DNA from: Mesorhizobium sophorae
Lineage (GTDB): Bacteria; Pseudomonadota; Alphaproteobacteria; Rhizobiales; Rhizobiaceae
Assembly: GCF_002270415.1 (NCBI RefSeq)
Contig: NZ_NNRI01000022.1
Location: forward strand, 558,001 to 622,000
DNA length: 64,000 nt
Direction of reading: 5' to 3'
Numbering within the stretch: position 1 is the first letter of the stretch; every line of letters starts with the position of its first letter. The position numbers and the translations under genes are program-made. Positions 9,439 to 17,773 of this stretch are shown here, in pieces. Under the pieces are notes generated by a model that ran no database searches, was not told where the DNA came from, and saw nothing but the letters and a program-made list of their open reading frames with translations.

Positions 9439-10410
9439 ATGGACGCGGCAACCCGCTTCGTCCGGCTTGTGCGGTGGATGTCGTTGACCCAGAAAATGAT
9501 TGCAGGCGTGGATATCGGCGGCACCAAGACGCGCATCATGGTGTGCCTGGGCGAACGTACGATCGCCGACGAGGTGCTGGTGACCGAGACCTGGCGCATC
9601 CGTGAGATGGAGGCCGATGCCACGAAGCTGGCCGGCATCGTCGTCAATCTGTGTGGCGGCATGGCGCCCGCTGCCCTGGCGGTTGGCGCACATGGCTGCG
9701 ACACGGGTGAGCAGTGCCTTCGCTTCCAGGCGCTGCTGGCGGCCAGGACCGGCGGCGCGGTGCAGGTCGTCAACGATGCCGAACTGATGGTGCCCGCCGC
9801 TGGCCATGTCGACGGCATCGGCGTCGTCTCGGGCACCGGCTCGATTGCGGTCGCACGCACGGCTGAAGGCAAGATGCTGGCTGCCGGCGGATGGGGCTGG
9901 ATCCTCGGTGACGAAGGCAGCGCGCCTGCCCTTGTGCGTGAGGCGGCCAAGGCAATCCGCCGCGCGCTCGACCGTGGCGAGGATGCCAGCGACCCGCTGA
10001 TTGGAGCGCTGATGCGGGAACTTGGCACTGACGACCAGACCAAGCTTGGCATCCTGCTCAACGAAACGCGCGGCGCGGCGGTCTGGGGCCGCCATGCCAA
10101 TGCCGTTTTCGACGCGGCGATCGCCGGCTCGGCGCTGGCTGTCCGTGTGATCAGGGAAGGCGGGGCAGGGCTTGCCGCATTGGTCGAACTGCTGATCGAG
10201 CGCGGCGCCAATCCGGCTCTTGTGGTGGCCGGCGGTGGCGTCATAGCAGAGCAGCCGATGTTGATGACGGCATTTGTCGACGCGATGGCAAAAGTCTCGC
10301 CACGGAGCAAGGTGCTGCTACTACGCGAACCGCCAGTGCTCGGCGGGGTCGCGCTGGCCAGGCGGCTGCTTGCCGGCCAAAGTGTGTCTTCACAGATCGG
10401 AGCCGTTTGA
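9439..10410 (+). CDS. BadF/BadG-type ATPase, probable N-acetylglucosamine kinase
   Basis: A protein of up to 323 aa with the ASKHA kinase elements: phosphate-1 loop 'AGVDIGGTKTRIMV', 'VVNDAELMVPAAG', 'GTGSIAVAR' and 'GGWGWILGDEGSAPALVREA'. The last is characteristic of the GlcNAc-kinase subgroup, so phosphorylation of an imported amino sugar is likely. The start is open: ATG at 9439, 9478 or 9499, the last lying just before the first beta strand. It ends immediately before the SIS gene. Confidence 0.82.
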   Translation: MDAATRFVRLVRWMSLTQKMIAGVDIGGTKTRIMVCLGERTIADEVLVTETWRIREMEADATKLAGIVVNLCGGMAPAALAVGAHGCDTGEQCLRFQALLAARTGGAVQVVNDAELMVPAAGHVDGIGVVSGTGSIAVARTAEGKMLAAGGWGWILGDEGSAPALVREAAKAIRRALDRGEDASDPLIGALMRELGTDDQTKLGILLNETRGAAVWGRHANAVFDAAIAGSALAVRVIREGGAGLAALVELLIERGANPALVVAGGGVIAEQPMLMTAFVDAMAKVSPRSKVLLLREPPVLGGVALARRLLAGQSVSSQIGAV

Positions 10411-11433
10411 ATGATGAAGCGTATCGGCTACCGCCAGGCAGTGGCGCGCCAGACGGAAAGTCTTGAGATCGGCAGGCGTTCGGTGGCCAGGTCGCTCGAT
10501 GGTCTCGATGTCGACGTCCTTGCCGGCAAGGCGATCGGGCTTGCCGGCATTGGCGCCAGCTATCAGGCCGCCCTTGCCGGGGCGCTTTATCTGCGCGCGT
10601 GCGGCATGCGGGCCTTCGCTTACACGCCGACCGATCTCTATGGCCACACGGATGCCGCAGCGGATGCCTTCATCGCGCTTTCGTCCTCGGGGCAGAGCCG
10701 GGAAATTTCCGACGTCATGCAAGAGGCGTCGGAGGCACCGCGGCTGGCCGTCTGCCGTGGCAGCGACAATCCGCTGACTGATCTGACCGGCGCCGTGCTT
10801 GCCACGGATTCGGGCGCCGACAATGGTGCGAGTTCGACTGGCTATACCGGCACCTTGCTGGCGCTTGGCATGCTGATCGACAGGCTCGCCGGCAACAGCT
10901 TCGACTGGGCGCGTTTGCCAATCGCGGTCGCCACTGTTCTTTCCGGTGCCGAGCAGGCGGCCGGCCAGGCGGCACGGCTGCTGCAGGGCAGGACATCCAT
11001 CGATATCGTCGGCGCAGGTGTCAGCTTCGCCAATGCCGGCGAGGCGGCGATGCTGATCCGTGAGGCGGTTCGGGTACCGGCATCGGGATGGGACACGCTG
11101 AACTACCTGCATGGGCCGATGGAATCGCAGGATGCGGCAACCGGACTGATCGCCATCGGCGACGGCCGCGAGGTCAAGATCGCCACCGATGTCGCCGCGT
11201 TCGGCTGCCCCTCGGTGCTGGTGACGCGGCGCACGGACGTCGCTTCTGCAGACAGGCTGGTGGTGATCTCCATTCCCGCCCTTGGCAACGCCATCGCCGA
11301 CGCCATCCTGGAGATCATCGCCATCCAGCTTATCGTCGGCGACATGCAGGATGCCGCTGGCCTCACAGATATCGTTTTCCGTTACCGCCAGACCGATATC
11401 AAGCTGAAGCCTTGGTCGCCGACCGAAGTCTGA
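10411..11433 (+). CDS. SIS-domain protein, GlmS-isomerase/AgaS-like
   Basis: A 340-aa protein with two SIS sugar-phosphate-binding domains ('GIGASYQAALAGALYLRACG', 'IALSSSGQSREISDVM', and a second 'DIVGAGVSFANAGEAAMLIREA'). Such proteins isomerise or deaminate amino-sugar phosphates, or act as their deglycase. There is no glutaminase domain, so it is not full GlmS. The start ATG follows the kinase stop directly, which suggests that it acts on the kinase's product. Confidence 0.85.
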   Translation: MMKRIGYRQAVARQTESLEIGRRSVARSLDGLDVDVLAGKAIGLAGIGASYQAALAGALYLRACGMRAFAYTPTDLYGHTDAAADAFIALSSSGQSREISDVMQEASEAPRLAVCRGSDNPLTDLTGAVLATDSGADNGASSTGYTGTLLALGMLIDRLAGNSFDWARLPIAVATVLSGAEQAAGQAARLLQGRTSIDIVGAGVSFANAGEAAMLIREAVRVPASGWDTLNYLHGPMESQDAATGLIAIGDGREVKIATDVAAFGCPSVLVTRRTDVASADRLVVISIPALGNAIADAILEIIAIQLIVGDMQDAAGLTDIVFRYRQTDIKLKPWSPTEV

Positions 11434-11562
11434 CGTAACCGCCAGTTGTCGAGAAAATTGCCAAACCGCCCGGCAATGAGGCATTGAAGAGGTGTGAGTC
11501 GCGGCGGTGTTCGCTCTCGCAGACGGCAACAGGATTTGCAGGGCAAAGCTCGAAAGGCAGAG

Positions 11563-12789
11563 ATGGCGGCTGCGGAAATCCCCAATCTGACCGACAGTGC
11601 CCGCGCCGTGCTGCGTGTGCTCGCCGCGCATGGGCCTGTGACGCGGCCGAAGCTCGGAGCGATGCTCGACCTGTCGAAGCCGACCATGTCGGCCGCGGTT
11701 TCGGAATTGAGCGAACTGGGGCTTGTCGCCTCGCGCGGGCTGGAGCGCGGCGCCATTGGCCGCACGGCAACCATCTATGGCATCGGTCCGGGCGCGGGCT
11801 ATGCGATCGGCGTCGATGTCGGCGCAGCCCAGGTGCGCGCTGTCGCTTATTCGATGGACGGGCAGCCGTTGTCGGCGGCGGAAGAGCCGATACCGGAGGC
11901 CAAATCCAGCCACCCCGACGACGTCGGCGCCATCGTGCTGTCGGTTACTCATGCCACCATGGGGAAGGTGGGCAAGAGTTTTCGTGCGCTCCGCGCCGTT
12001 GCCGTGGCGGTGCCGCGTATTGTTTCCAACGACCGCTTCGACCGGCCGGGCGGACCGTCGGCCGTGCTTGGCCTGCTGCGGCGCGATGTCGAAGTGCCGA
12101 TCATCCTGGAAAACAACGTCAACTGTGCCGCCATTGGCGAAATGCATTTCGGCGCCGCGCAGGGCCACCAGACCTTCGCCTTCCTGCAAGTTGGGGTGCG
12201 GGTTGGCCTTGGCTTCATCACCGAGGGACGGTTGTTTCGCGGCGCCGGCGGCGCCGCCGGCGAAATCGGCCGCATGCCGTTTCCGTGGTCCGTCAGCGAG
12301 ACGCCCTATCGTGAAGGGCTCGAACATTATCTCGGCTCGCGGGCGCTGATCGAGCGATGCCGTGTCGGCTGGCCCTTGCAGGAAGGCGCGCCGCCCGACT
12401 CGGCCAAGGATCTGTTCGCGCGCGCCCGAGAGGGTTCGGCGTCTGCGCTGGCGGCTGTCGAGCGTCATGCCGCCGATATCGGCAGACTGGCGGCCGGCTG
12501 CATCGGTATGCTCGACCCCGGCCTGATCGTGCTTGGCGGCGGCGTTGGCAGAAACCCGCTGATGACGGAAAACGTTGAGCGTGTCGCGGCAGAACTTGCG
12601 TGGCCGACACGCATCGCCGTCAGTTCGCTGGGAGACGGCGGCACCGCGCTTGGTGCGATGAAGCTGGCCGTCGACTACAGTCTCGGGCTCATGCTGCGCG
12701 AAGGCCGGCATCCGGCTGTGGTGTTGCCGCCTTTGCCCGAGATCGCGCAAGACATGACGGATATTGTCGCTGAGGCAAAGGACGCTTGA
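11563..12789 (+). CDS. ROK-family transcriptional regulator
   Basis: A 408-aa protein with an N-terminal winged helix-turn-helix (residues 10-60, 'VTRPKLGAMLDLSKPTMSAAVSEL') and a C-terminal ROK sugar-kinase-like domain ('IGVDVGAAQVRAVAYS', 'ENNVNCAAIGEM', 'GLIVLGGGVGRNPL'). It probably represses the flanking amino-sugar genes and responds to a sugar phosphate. The usual ROK zinc-binding cysteine cluster (CxCGxxGC) is not evident. The ATG at 11563 is preceded by AAAGG; a GTG at 11494 is in frame. Confidence 0.88.
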   Translation: MAAAEIPNLTDSARAVLRVLAAHGPVTRPKLGAMLDLSKPTMSAAVSELSELGLVASRGLERGAIGRTATIYGIGPGAGYAIGVDVGAAQVRAVAYSMDGQPLSAAEEPIPEAKSSHPDDVGAIVLSVTHATMGKVGKSFRALRAVAVAVPRIVSNDRFDRPGGPSAVLGLLRRDVEVPIILENNVNCAAIGEMHFGAAQGHQTFAFLQVGVRVGLGFITEGRLFRGAGGAAGEIGRMPFPWSVSETPYREGLEHYLGSRALIERCRVGWPLQEGAPPDSAKDLFARAREGSASALAAVERHAADIGRLAAGCIGMLDPGLIVLGGGVGRNPLMTENVERVAAELAWPTRIAVSSLGDGGTALGAMKLAVDYSLGLMLREGRHPAVVLPPLPEIAQDMTDIVAEAKDA

Positions 12790-12793
12790 CCAC

Positions 12794-12826
12794 AAAAAAG
12801 GCAGGCGCCAGGCGCCTGCCTTTCAA
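12794..12826. terminator. Bidirectional rho-independent terminator
   Basis: A perfect inverted repeat with 13-bp arms (12797-12809 and 12811-12823), including flanking A and T runs. It lies between the convergent ROK regulator and azoR genes and can serve both. Confidence 0.85.
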
Positions 12827-12843
12827 ATTCGACGATTGATGGC

Positions 12844-13479
12844 TTAAGCGGCCGCAAAGACCTGCTGGCTGGCCGCCACCACGGCATCGACCTTGGCGGT
12901 CGCCTTGGCGAGCCCGGCGGTGACCGCGTCAGGGCCCATGCCGACGCCTTCGATGCGGATGACGTCGACATCGGTCATGCCGAGGAAGCCGAGCACGCCG
13001 CGCAGATAGGGAATGGCGTGATCGAACTGGACGGCCGCGCCTTCGGAATAAATGCCGCCCGAAGCCAGCACGATATAGACCTTCTTGCCGGTGACGAGGC
13101 CCTTGGGGCCGTTCTCGCCATAGGCAAAGCTCTTGCCGGAGCGGGCGATGTGATCCACCCAGGACTTCAGCGTCGAGGAGATGTTGAAGTTGATGAAGCC
13201 GGTGGCGAGGATCACCGTGTCGGCGGCGAACAGTTCGTCGAGCACAACGTCGGAGACGCCGACGACTTCAGCCTGGCGCGGGGTGCGGGCTTCAGCCGGA
13301 GTGTAGATGCCGGTCGAATAGTCGGCGTCGATATGCGGCAACGGATTGGCGACGAGGTCGCGCACGACAAGCGTGTTCGACGGATCGGCAGCGAGGAGCT
13401 TTTCAGCGAATTCAGTAGCAATGCGGGTCGAGTGCGAGGCAGTGCCGCGGGGGCTCGACGTAACGAGAAGGATAGACAT
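12844..13479 (-). CDS. azoR: FMN-dependent NADH-azoreductase
   Basis: A 211-aa flavodoxin-fold protein of normal AzoR length. Features are N-terminal 'ILLVTSSPRGTASHSTRIA', 'PMYNF'-equivalent segment 'GFINFNISSTLKSWVDHIARSGKSFAY' and 'VYIVLASGGIYSEG'. AzoR reduces azo dyes and quinones with NADH in the cytoplasm. The ATG at 13479 has GGAGAG upstream. A divergent LysR gene starts 101 bp away and is its probable regulator. Confidence 0.9.
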   Translation of the reverse strand: MSILLVTSSPRGTASHSTRIATEFAEKLLAADPSNTLVVRDLVANPLPHIDADYSTGIYTPAEARTPRQAEVVGVSDVVLDELFAADTVILATGFINFNISSTLKSWVDHIARSGKSFAYGENGPKGLVTGKKVYIVLASGGIYSEGAAVQFDHAIPYLRGVLGFLGMTDVDVIRIEGVGMGPDAVTAGLAKATAKVDAVVAASQQVFAAA

Positions 13480-13580
13480 TTTGGGGCTCTCCAGGGGGTT
13501 GGATTAATTTGTCCCGCTGGATATGGGGCCATCGACCCATTTGAAAAACTGGCATATTTTCTATACTATCCATCTATGAA

Positions 13581-14555
13581 GTGGATATGGTCATGCAGCC
13601 CAACCCGACGCTCGATCAACTTCAGGTCTTTTTGACTGTCGCCGAGGCCGGCAGTTTCTCGGCCGCCGGCCGCAAGCTCAACCGCGCGCAATCCGTCATC
13701 AGCTATGGCATCGCCAATCTCGAGGCGCAGCTCGGACTGAAGCTGTTCGAGCGCGAGGGCACGCGCGAGCCGCAACTGACCGAGATCGGCCGGGCGATGC
13801 TGGAGGATGCGCGACGCATGGTCGGCGTGCTGCAGCGGATCCGCACGCGAGCCGACGGCTACCATCAGGGGCTGGAGGCGGAAGTCGCGCTGTCGGTCGA
13901 TGCGGCACTGCCCTCGCCAGTATTGGTTCGGGTGCTGAAGGCATTCGAGGCGCAGTTCCCGACCGTGACGCTGCGCCTGCACATAGGCTCGCTGGGGTTG
14001 ATCCCGGATCACGTCGTCAGCGGGCAGGCCGATCTCGGCATTGGCGGCCTGCTGGGAGAAGTCGACGATGTGCATCTTGTGCGCATCGGCTTCATGTCGA
14101 TCGTGCTGGCTGCCGCGCCAAGTCACCCGCTGGCGTTGCTGCCGAAGCCCGTCGCAATCGAGGATGCGCGCGAACACATCCAGCTTGTCGTCACCGACCA
14201 GTCCGAACGCACCAAGGGGCGCGACTTCGGTGTCTTCGCCTACCGCACCTGGCGGCTGACGGATATGCGCACCAAGCATATGCTGATGCGCGAGGGGCTG
14301 GGCTGGGGCGGGCTGCCGCGCTGGCTGATCGCCGACGACCTGGCCAGCGGCCGGCTGGTGGAACTTGACCTCGAGGCTTTCAGGGAGGCGAACTCGCCAC
14401 TGTTTGCCATGCATCGCAACGACAGCAGCCCGAAGCCGGCGGCGGCCTGGCTGATCGAGCAGTTCAAGCGCGAGCTCGGCTGCTTCAACGAGTTCGAGCC
14501 GGGCCAGGTACCTGACGAGGAGGACCTGGAGAGAGCCCATCAATCAGCGCCATGA
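13581..14555 (+). CDS. LysR-family transcriptional regulator
   Basis: About 320 aa. The LysR helix-turn-helix is near residues 20-65 ('FLTVAEAGSFSAAGRKLNRAQSVISYGIANLEAQLG') with the substrate-binding domain behind it. It is divergent from azoR, the classical layout for a LysR regulator and its target. Possible starts are GTG 13581, ATG 13587 and ATG 13593. Its 3' end overlaps the tail of the convergent TetR gene by 71 bp. Confidence 0.88.
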   Translation: MDMVMQPNPTLDQLQVFLTVAEAGSFSAAGRKLNRAQSVISYGIANLEAQLGLKLFEREGTREPQLTEIGRAMLEDARRMVGVLQRIRTRADGYHQGLEAEVALSVDAALPSPVLVRVLKAFEAQFPTVTLRLHIGSLGLIPDHVVSGQADLGIGGLLGEVDDVHLVRIGFMSIVLAAAPSHPLALLPKPVAIEDAREHIQLVVTDQSERTKGRDFGVFAYRTWRLTDMRTKHMLMREGLGWGGLPRWLIADDLASGRLVELDLEAFREANSPLFAMHRNDSSPKPAAAWLIEQFKRELGCFNEFEPGQVPDEEDLERAHQSAP

Positions 14556-15114
14556 GCACGGTGCGGTAGTCTTCGGCTGACTCACCGGCCTCGGTGGCCA
14601 GGGCCGCACGGTCGAAGGCGGAAGCCAGCAGCGCGGTCAGCGCCTCGACAGGCAATCTCGTCATCGTCTGCGCCCGCATCGCCGCGACAAGCCCCTCGCG
14701 AAGCGAGCGGTTGCCATGCCGGTTGTCGATCGCGTCCATGGCGGCGCGGCCAAGCACGGCCGGCCCGTCAAGCAGCAACAGCCGCGTGCGGCCGGGCGCG
14801 CGCATGGCGACGAGATAGGCGTCCGAACCGGCGATCAGGGCGTCGCGGGCAAACAACGAGGGCGGCGAGGCGCGCTCGATTTCGTCAGCCACAACTGCCG
14901 CTTCCTGTTCAACCACGGCGGCGAACAGCGCTTGCTTGTCGGCAAAGTGGTGGTAGAGCGCGCCGCGCGTGACGCCCGCGGCTGCCACGATCTCGGGGGT
15001 GCCGGTCTCGGCATAGGATTTTTCGGTGAACAATTTGCGCGCCGCGGCGATCAGGTCGGCGCGCGTCGCCTCGGTGCGGTCGCGGTTGGAACGGCGCGCG
15101 GATTCTCGTTGCAT
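14485..15114 (-). CDS. TetR-family transcriptional regulator
   Basis: A 209-aa protein with a TetR helix-turn-helix at residues 15-65 ('DLIAAARKLFTEKSYAETGTPEI', 'AAGVTRGALYHHFADKQALF') and a ligand-binding helical C-terminal part. Its start codon directly abuts the first of two palindromic operators, so it probably represses both itself and the divergent VOC gene. The C-terminal coding region overlaps the convergent LysR gene. Confidence 0.9.
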   Translation of the reverse strand: MQRESARRSNRDRTEATRADLIAAARKLFTEKSYAETGTPEIVAAAGVTRGALYHHFADKQALFAAVVEQEAAVVADEIERASPPSLFARDALIAGSDAYLVAMRAPGRTRLLLLDGPAVLGRAAMDAIDNRHGNRSLREGLVAAMRAQTMTRLPVEALTALLASAFDRAALATEAGESAEDYRTVLMALIDGLSPGPPRQVPGPARTR

Positions 15115-15159
15115 ACATGCAGCCTGTATGTTAATTCAATCTACATGCAGACTGTATGT
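15115..15159. promoter_or_regulatory. Twin palindromic operators for the TetR regulator
   Basis: Two 17-bp near-palindromes of form ACATGCAG-N-CTGTATGT lie at 15115-15131 and 15143-15159, 28 bp apart centre to centre. They differ only in the middle base. They fill the gap between the TetR gene and the divergent VOC gene. Binding by this TetR protein is inferred from position and symmetry. Confidence 0.8.
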
Positions 15160-15180
15160 TATTTGACGGGAGAAGGAAAG

Positions 15181-15597
15181 ATGAAGACCACGAGCTACTA
15201 CCCGGTGCTGATGACAGGCGATGTTGCCGCCACAAAGGCTTTCTATATCAAGCATTTAGGCTTCAAGCCGCTGTTCGAGAGCGACTGGTACGTGCATTTG
15301 CAATCTGCCGAGGATCGCCGCGTCAATCTTGGCATCGTCCATGGCGATCATGAAACGATCCCAGAAGAAGGGCGGGGCCGCACGTCTGGTCTGCTGATCA
15401 ATTTCGAGGTCAGGAACCCAGATGCTGTCTACGAACGGATCACCGCCGCCGGCCTGCCGATCTTGTGCAGCCTGCGCGACGAACCCTTTGGCCAGCGGCA
15501 TTTCATCACCAAGGACCCCAATGGCGTGTTGATCGACGTGATCAAGCCGATCCCGCCGAGCCCGGAGTTTCAGGCGCAATTTACCGAGGGTGCCTGA
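15181..15597 (+). CDS. VOC-family (glyoxalase/bleomycin-resistance fold) protein
   Basis: A 138-aa single VOC unit ('SYYPVLMTGDVAATKAFYIKHLGFKPLFES', 'FEVRNPDAVYERITAAGLPI', 'FITKDPNGVLIDVI'). The fold covers glyoxalases, dioxygenases and drug-binding proteins; metal ligands at the family positions are not obvious. The ATG at 15181 has GGAGAAGGA just upstream. It is divergent from the TetR gene across the twin operators, so it is probably induced by that regulator's ligand. Confidence 0.85.
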   Translation: MKTTSYYPVLMTGDVAATKAFYIKHLGFKPLFESDWYVHLQSAEDRRVNLGIVHGDHETIPEEGRGRTSGLLINFEVRNPDAVYERITAAGLPILCSLRDEPFGQRHFITKDPNGVLIDVIKPIPPSPEFQAQFTEGA

Positions 15598-15704
15598 ATG
15601 GGGTCGCTGGCAGGAACTGTCTGCAGAGATGGGCAGCGGCTCCGGCGGCGTGACCTGGCGGGCATTCGCGGCCTATGGTGGGCTTGGCAAACCCAGGCTC
15701 TTCC

Positions 15705-16649
15705 ATGCGTGAAATCTGCCTTATCCGCGCCCCGTCCAACCTTGGTCTTCGCCCGCTGCGGCCCGGCCATGTGCCGGGGACATGGCGGGCGCCGCAGGCG
15801 CTGAGCGAGGCCGGCCTGGTCAAGGTGGTTGCTCCCGCCAAGGTGGTCGATCTCGAACGGCCCGCCTACGGCACCGAACCGCAGCCTGGCACCCGACTGC
15901 GCAATGGCCCTGCGATCCGCCGGTTTAATCTGGAGCTTGCCGAGTTTGTCGCCGGCGCGATCGGGCAGGGCGAATTTCCACTGATCGTCGGCGGCGATTG
16001 TTCGATCCTGCTTGGCGCGCTGGCGGCCGCACGGCGGTCCGGTCCACTGGCCCTGGTGCATGTCGACGGTCACAGCGATTTCCGTCATCCCGGCAACTAC
16101 GATGCCGATGCCACGCTCGGCTCGGCCGCCGGCATGGATCTCGCGCTCGCCACCGGGCGCGGCGAACCGCTCCTGACCGAGTGGCCAGGCATTGCCGGGC
16201 CGTTGGTGGCCGACGAACGAGTGATCCAGATCGGCGAACGGGAGTGCCGTGATGCCAACTTCGCCTGGCCGGACATCAACTCCACCGCCATGACGCTGAT
16301 CGACGTCTTTGCCGCGCACGAGCTTGGCGTGGCGAGGGTGCTGGAAAGGACCCGGGCAACACTGGCGCGGTCTCCCTACTGGCTGCATCTCGACATTGAC
16401 GTGCTCGACCAGACGGTGATGCCGGCGGTGGATTCGCCCGGCAGTCCCGGCATCGATCCCGACGATCTCGTCGCTATCCTGTCCGCATTGGTTGCCGGTC
16501 CTGCCTGCATCGGCATGGACATGACGATCTTCGATCCCGACCTCGACCCGACCGGCGAACTGGCGGCGCTACTGGTGTCGCTGCTTGGGCGGGTGCTCGA
16601 GCAGCGAGACCTCAGTTGCGCGCCACCGGCGTCACCGTCACCTGGCTGA
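15705..16649 (+). CDS. Arginase/agmatinase-family hydrolase
   Basis: A 314-aa ureohydrolase-fold protein with the manganese-site motifs 'GGDCSILLG', 'VHVDGHSDF' and 'HLDIDVLD'. The family cleaves guanidino groups from arginine, agmatine or formiminoglutamate; this sequence is too divergent to choose among them. The DGHSD element has H and two D ligands in place of the usual DAHxD. I prefer ATG 15705 because the ureohydrolase fold begins there. It overlaps the convergent protease gene by 38 bp. Confidence 0.82.
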   Translation: MREICLIRAPSNLGLRPLRPGHVPGTWRAPQALSEAGLVKVVAPAKVVDLERPAYGTEPQPGTRLRNGPAIRRFNLELAEFVAGAIGQGEFPLIVGGDCSILLGALAAARRSGPLALVHVDGHSDFRHPGNYDADATLGSAAGMDLALATGRGEPLLTEWPGIAGPLVADERVIQIGERECRDANFAWPDINSTAMTLIDVFAAHELGVARVLERTRATLARSPYWLHLDIDVLDQTVMPAVDSPGSPGIDPDDLVAILSALVAGPACIGMDMTIFDPDLDPTGELAALLVSLLGRVLEQRDLSCAPPASPSPG

Positions 16650-17559
16650 CGCCGGTGCGGCGCACGACGGTGCACAGTGTCTCGCGGCCGATACGCTCGG
16701 CGTCGAGCAGGCGCACGAGGTCGTCGACGCCGGTGACCGGGCGGCCGTCGATGGCGGCGATGATATCACCTTCCTTCAGGCCGGCCTTCGCCGCCGGGCC
16801 ATTCTTCTCGACGCTGCGCAACCGCACCGCCGTGCTGGTCGAGACTTGCGACAAAAGGGCTGCGCGGCGCGGCAGGTTCGTCGTGTCGGCTGAGACGCCG
16901 ATGAAGGCGCGGCGCACGCGGCCGAAGCGGATGATCTCAGCGATGACGAAATTGGCGGTGTTGGAGGCGACGGCGAAAGCAATGCCTTGCGCGCCATGGA
17001 TCATGGCGGTGTTGACGCCGATAACCTCGCCGGCCGACGACACCAGCGGCCCGCCAGAATTGCCGGGGTTGAGCGCTGCGTCGGTCTGGATGACATCGTC
17101 GATCAGCCGACCGGTGGAGGCGCGCATTGAGCGGCCGAGCGCCGAGACCACGCCTGAGGTGACGGTCCATTCGAAGCCGAGCGGATTGCCGATGGCAATG
17201 GCGATCTGGCCGCGCCGCAGCCGCTTGGAATCGCCAAGGGGGGCGACATCGGCAAAGCTGCCGTCGGCACGTACCAGCGCAATGTCGGTGTCGGGGTCGC
17301 GGCCAAGCACGCGCCCCTCGCTGGAGGCGCCGTCCGGCATCGAGACACGCACCGTCTTGGCGTCGCCGACGACATGGAAATTGGTGACGACCAGTCCGTC
17401 CGGCGCGATGACGAAGCCGGAACCATGGCCGCCCTGACCGCCAACACGCTCGATGCGGCAGACGGCGGGGCCGATGCGGTCGACGGCGTCGGCAACCGTC
17501 GTTGAATAGGCGTCGAGCAGCGTATCGTCGGTTTGGAGTTTGGCGGCGGCGAGGGCCAT
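16612..17559 (-). CDS. HtrA/DegP-like trypsin-fold serine protease with PDZ domain
   Basis: A 315-aa protein: trypsin-like domain (residues 25-210) with His in 'VVTNFHVVGD', Asp in 'DPDTDIALVR' and Ser in 'NPGNSGGPLVS', then one PDZ domain ('GPAAKAGLKEGDIIAAIDG'). All three catalytic residues are present. No signal peptide is visible, so it may be cytoplasmic, unlike classic periplasmic DegP. The gene is divergent from a homologue lacking the triad, with a 214-bp gap between starts. Confidence 0.88.
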   Translation of the reverse strand: MALAAAKLQTDDTLLDAYSTTVADAVDRIGPAVCRIERVGGQGGHGSGFVIAPDGLVVTNFHVVGDAKTVRVSMPDGASSEGRVLGRDPDTDIALVRADGSFADVAPLGDSKRLRRGQIAIAIGNPLGFEWTVTSGVVSALGRSMRASTGRLIDDVIQTDAALNPGNSGGPLVSSAGEVIGVNTAMIHGAQGIAFAVASNTANFVIAEIIRFGRVRRAFIGVSADTTNLPRRAALLSQVSTSTAVRLRSVEKNGPAAKAGLKEGDIIAAIDGRPVTGVDDLVRLLDAERIGRETLCTVVRRTGVSQVTVTPVARN

Positions 17560-17773
17560 TGGCGGGCTCCGTGTTTTCAGGCTTTTTCCTGTGCGTGTCG
17601 TTATCCCAAAACCGCTGAGCACTTTTGCGCGACACGCACTATATGTGCGAAGCGGCTGGAACCGTCGCGACCTGACCAGATGGCCAGTCAAACCGCCAAC
17701 TAGCCGTCAGGCGAGTACCTCCAAGCGCGCTGCCGAGCGATATCTGGGGCATGAAGAAACCCAGGAGACCAAT

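Noticed and set aside
10390..12795. Minus-strand open frame of 801 codons
   Set aside because: It runs antisense across the SIS and ROK genes, both of which have clear domains.
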